NCBI GenBank assembly: GCA_018830085.1
Contig: JAHJSR010000017.1
Location: 1 to 47,980, forward strand
Reading direction: 5' to 3'
From: Patescibacteria group bacterium
GTDB taxonomy: Bacteria > Patescibacteriota > Patescibacteriia > 2-12-FULL-60-25
DNA: 47,980 nucleotides
Shown here: positions 47,587 to 47,980 of the stretch, piece by piece
Layout of the letters: every line of letters begins with the position of its first letter
How positions within the stretch are numbered: the stretch's first letter is position 1
Position numbers and translations under genes: made by a program
Notes under the pieces: model-generated
The model's database searches: none
The model's input: the letters and a program-made list of their open reading frames with translations, nothing else
Told to the model about the DNA's origin: nothing

Positions 47587-47856
47587 GTGCTAACAGCTAT
47601 TTTTTTGTCCTTTTTCGTCTCCACATTCTTCTCGGCTATGGTCGGCTTGCCGATCGTAGCCGACATCATGAACAAGGCCGTCGAGAACGACGTCGAGCGA
47701 GCGATCGCCAACCTCACCGGTGAGGAGCATCCCTTGCTCCAGCTCGATGAACCTTTCGAGGGTATGGCTCACCGCCCGCTCTCGCTTTCGCAACTCGAAC
47801 TGGAGCTGTACAGCGACGAGGCAGCTGTCGCACAACGCGACAGCCTGGCCGCCTGA
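47587..47856 (+). CDS. Small single-TM protein with acidic tail, unknown (89 aa, GTG start)
   Basis: GAGGAG ribosome site before GTG; MLTAIFLSFFVSTFFSAMVGLPIV TM; C-terminal motif shared with previous gene. Confidence 0.7.
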   Translation: MLTAIFLSFFVSTFFSAMVGLPIVADIMNKAVENDVERAIANLTGEEHPLLQLDEPFEGMAHRPLSLSQLELELYSDEAAVAQRDSLAA

Positions 47857-47878
47857 CCCCGCCCCTTTCCCTTCTACT

Positions 47879-47903
47879 TCCCTGCAGTGCAATGCTGTAG
47901 GGA
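47879..47903 (+). repeat. Inverted repeat/hairpin after small-protein pair
   Basis: TCCCTGCAG TGCAATG CTGTAGGGA (one G-U). Confidence 0.55.
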
Positions 47904-47912
47904 CCCTGGATT

Positions 47913-47953
47913 GAAGTTTTAATGAATGTCGAATGACAAAACATTAAAACTTC
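47913..47953. repeat. 12-bp perfect inverted repeat with inner hairpin
   Basis: GAAGTTTTAATG (47913-47924) / CATTAAAACTTC (47942-47953), inner TGTC-GAAT-GACA. Confidence 0.65.
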
Positions 47954-47980
47954 TGACAAGGTTAAAAAATAAATTAATGA

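Noticed and set aside
1-47980. CRISPR arrays, transposases, IS elements, rRNA genes
   Set aside because: No direct-repeat arrays, transposase-like ORFs or rRNA sequence recognised by reading.
1-47980. Alternative genetic code 25 (TGA = Gly) as in Gracilibacteria/Absconditabacteria
   Set aside because: TGA terminates at least the 46401 and 47587 genes and conserved proteins read through without in-frame TGA.

Overview
Predominantly minus-strand, AT-rich bacterial chromosome segment that looks like Patescibacteria/CPR. It carries a compact tuf-rpsJ-S10-spc ribosomal block with no L30 gene between S5 and L15, a fusA-rpsG-rpsL block, parA/parB, scpA/scpB, three tRNAs, two class IIb aaRS genes (aspS lacking the GAD insertion, and asnS), pyrD, recO, ruvX, map, adk, secY, ndk, nusB, rnc, a site-2 protease, a LOG-family protein and many CPR-type hypothetical membrane proteins. 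Code 11 fits (TAA, TAG and TGA all act as stops). The most unusual material is: (i) about 1 kb at the right edge with a consensus promoter, a ~395-nt densely structured untranslated leader or ncRNA, and two tandem GC-rich small membrane proteins sharing a C-terminal motif, followed by more hairpins; (ii) a 496-aa orphan protein whose C-terminal half aligns by eye, with matching spacing, to the RelA/SpoT synthetase core; (iii) a ~430-nt structured non-coding gap between rpsJ and rplC, plus hairpins before rpsJ and tuf; (iv) a long nested hairpin just upstream of rnc that looks like an RNase III autoregulatory substrate; (v) repeated promoter placement implying near-leaderless mRNAs. All calls come from reading the sequence; no database search or folding software was used.
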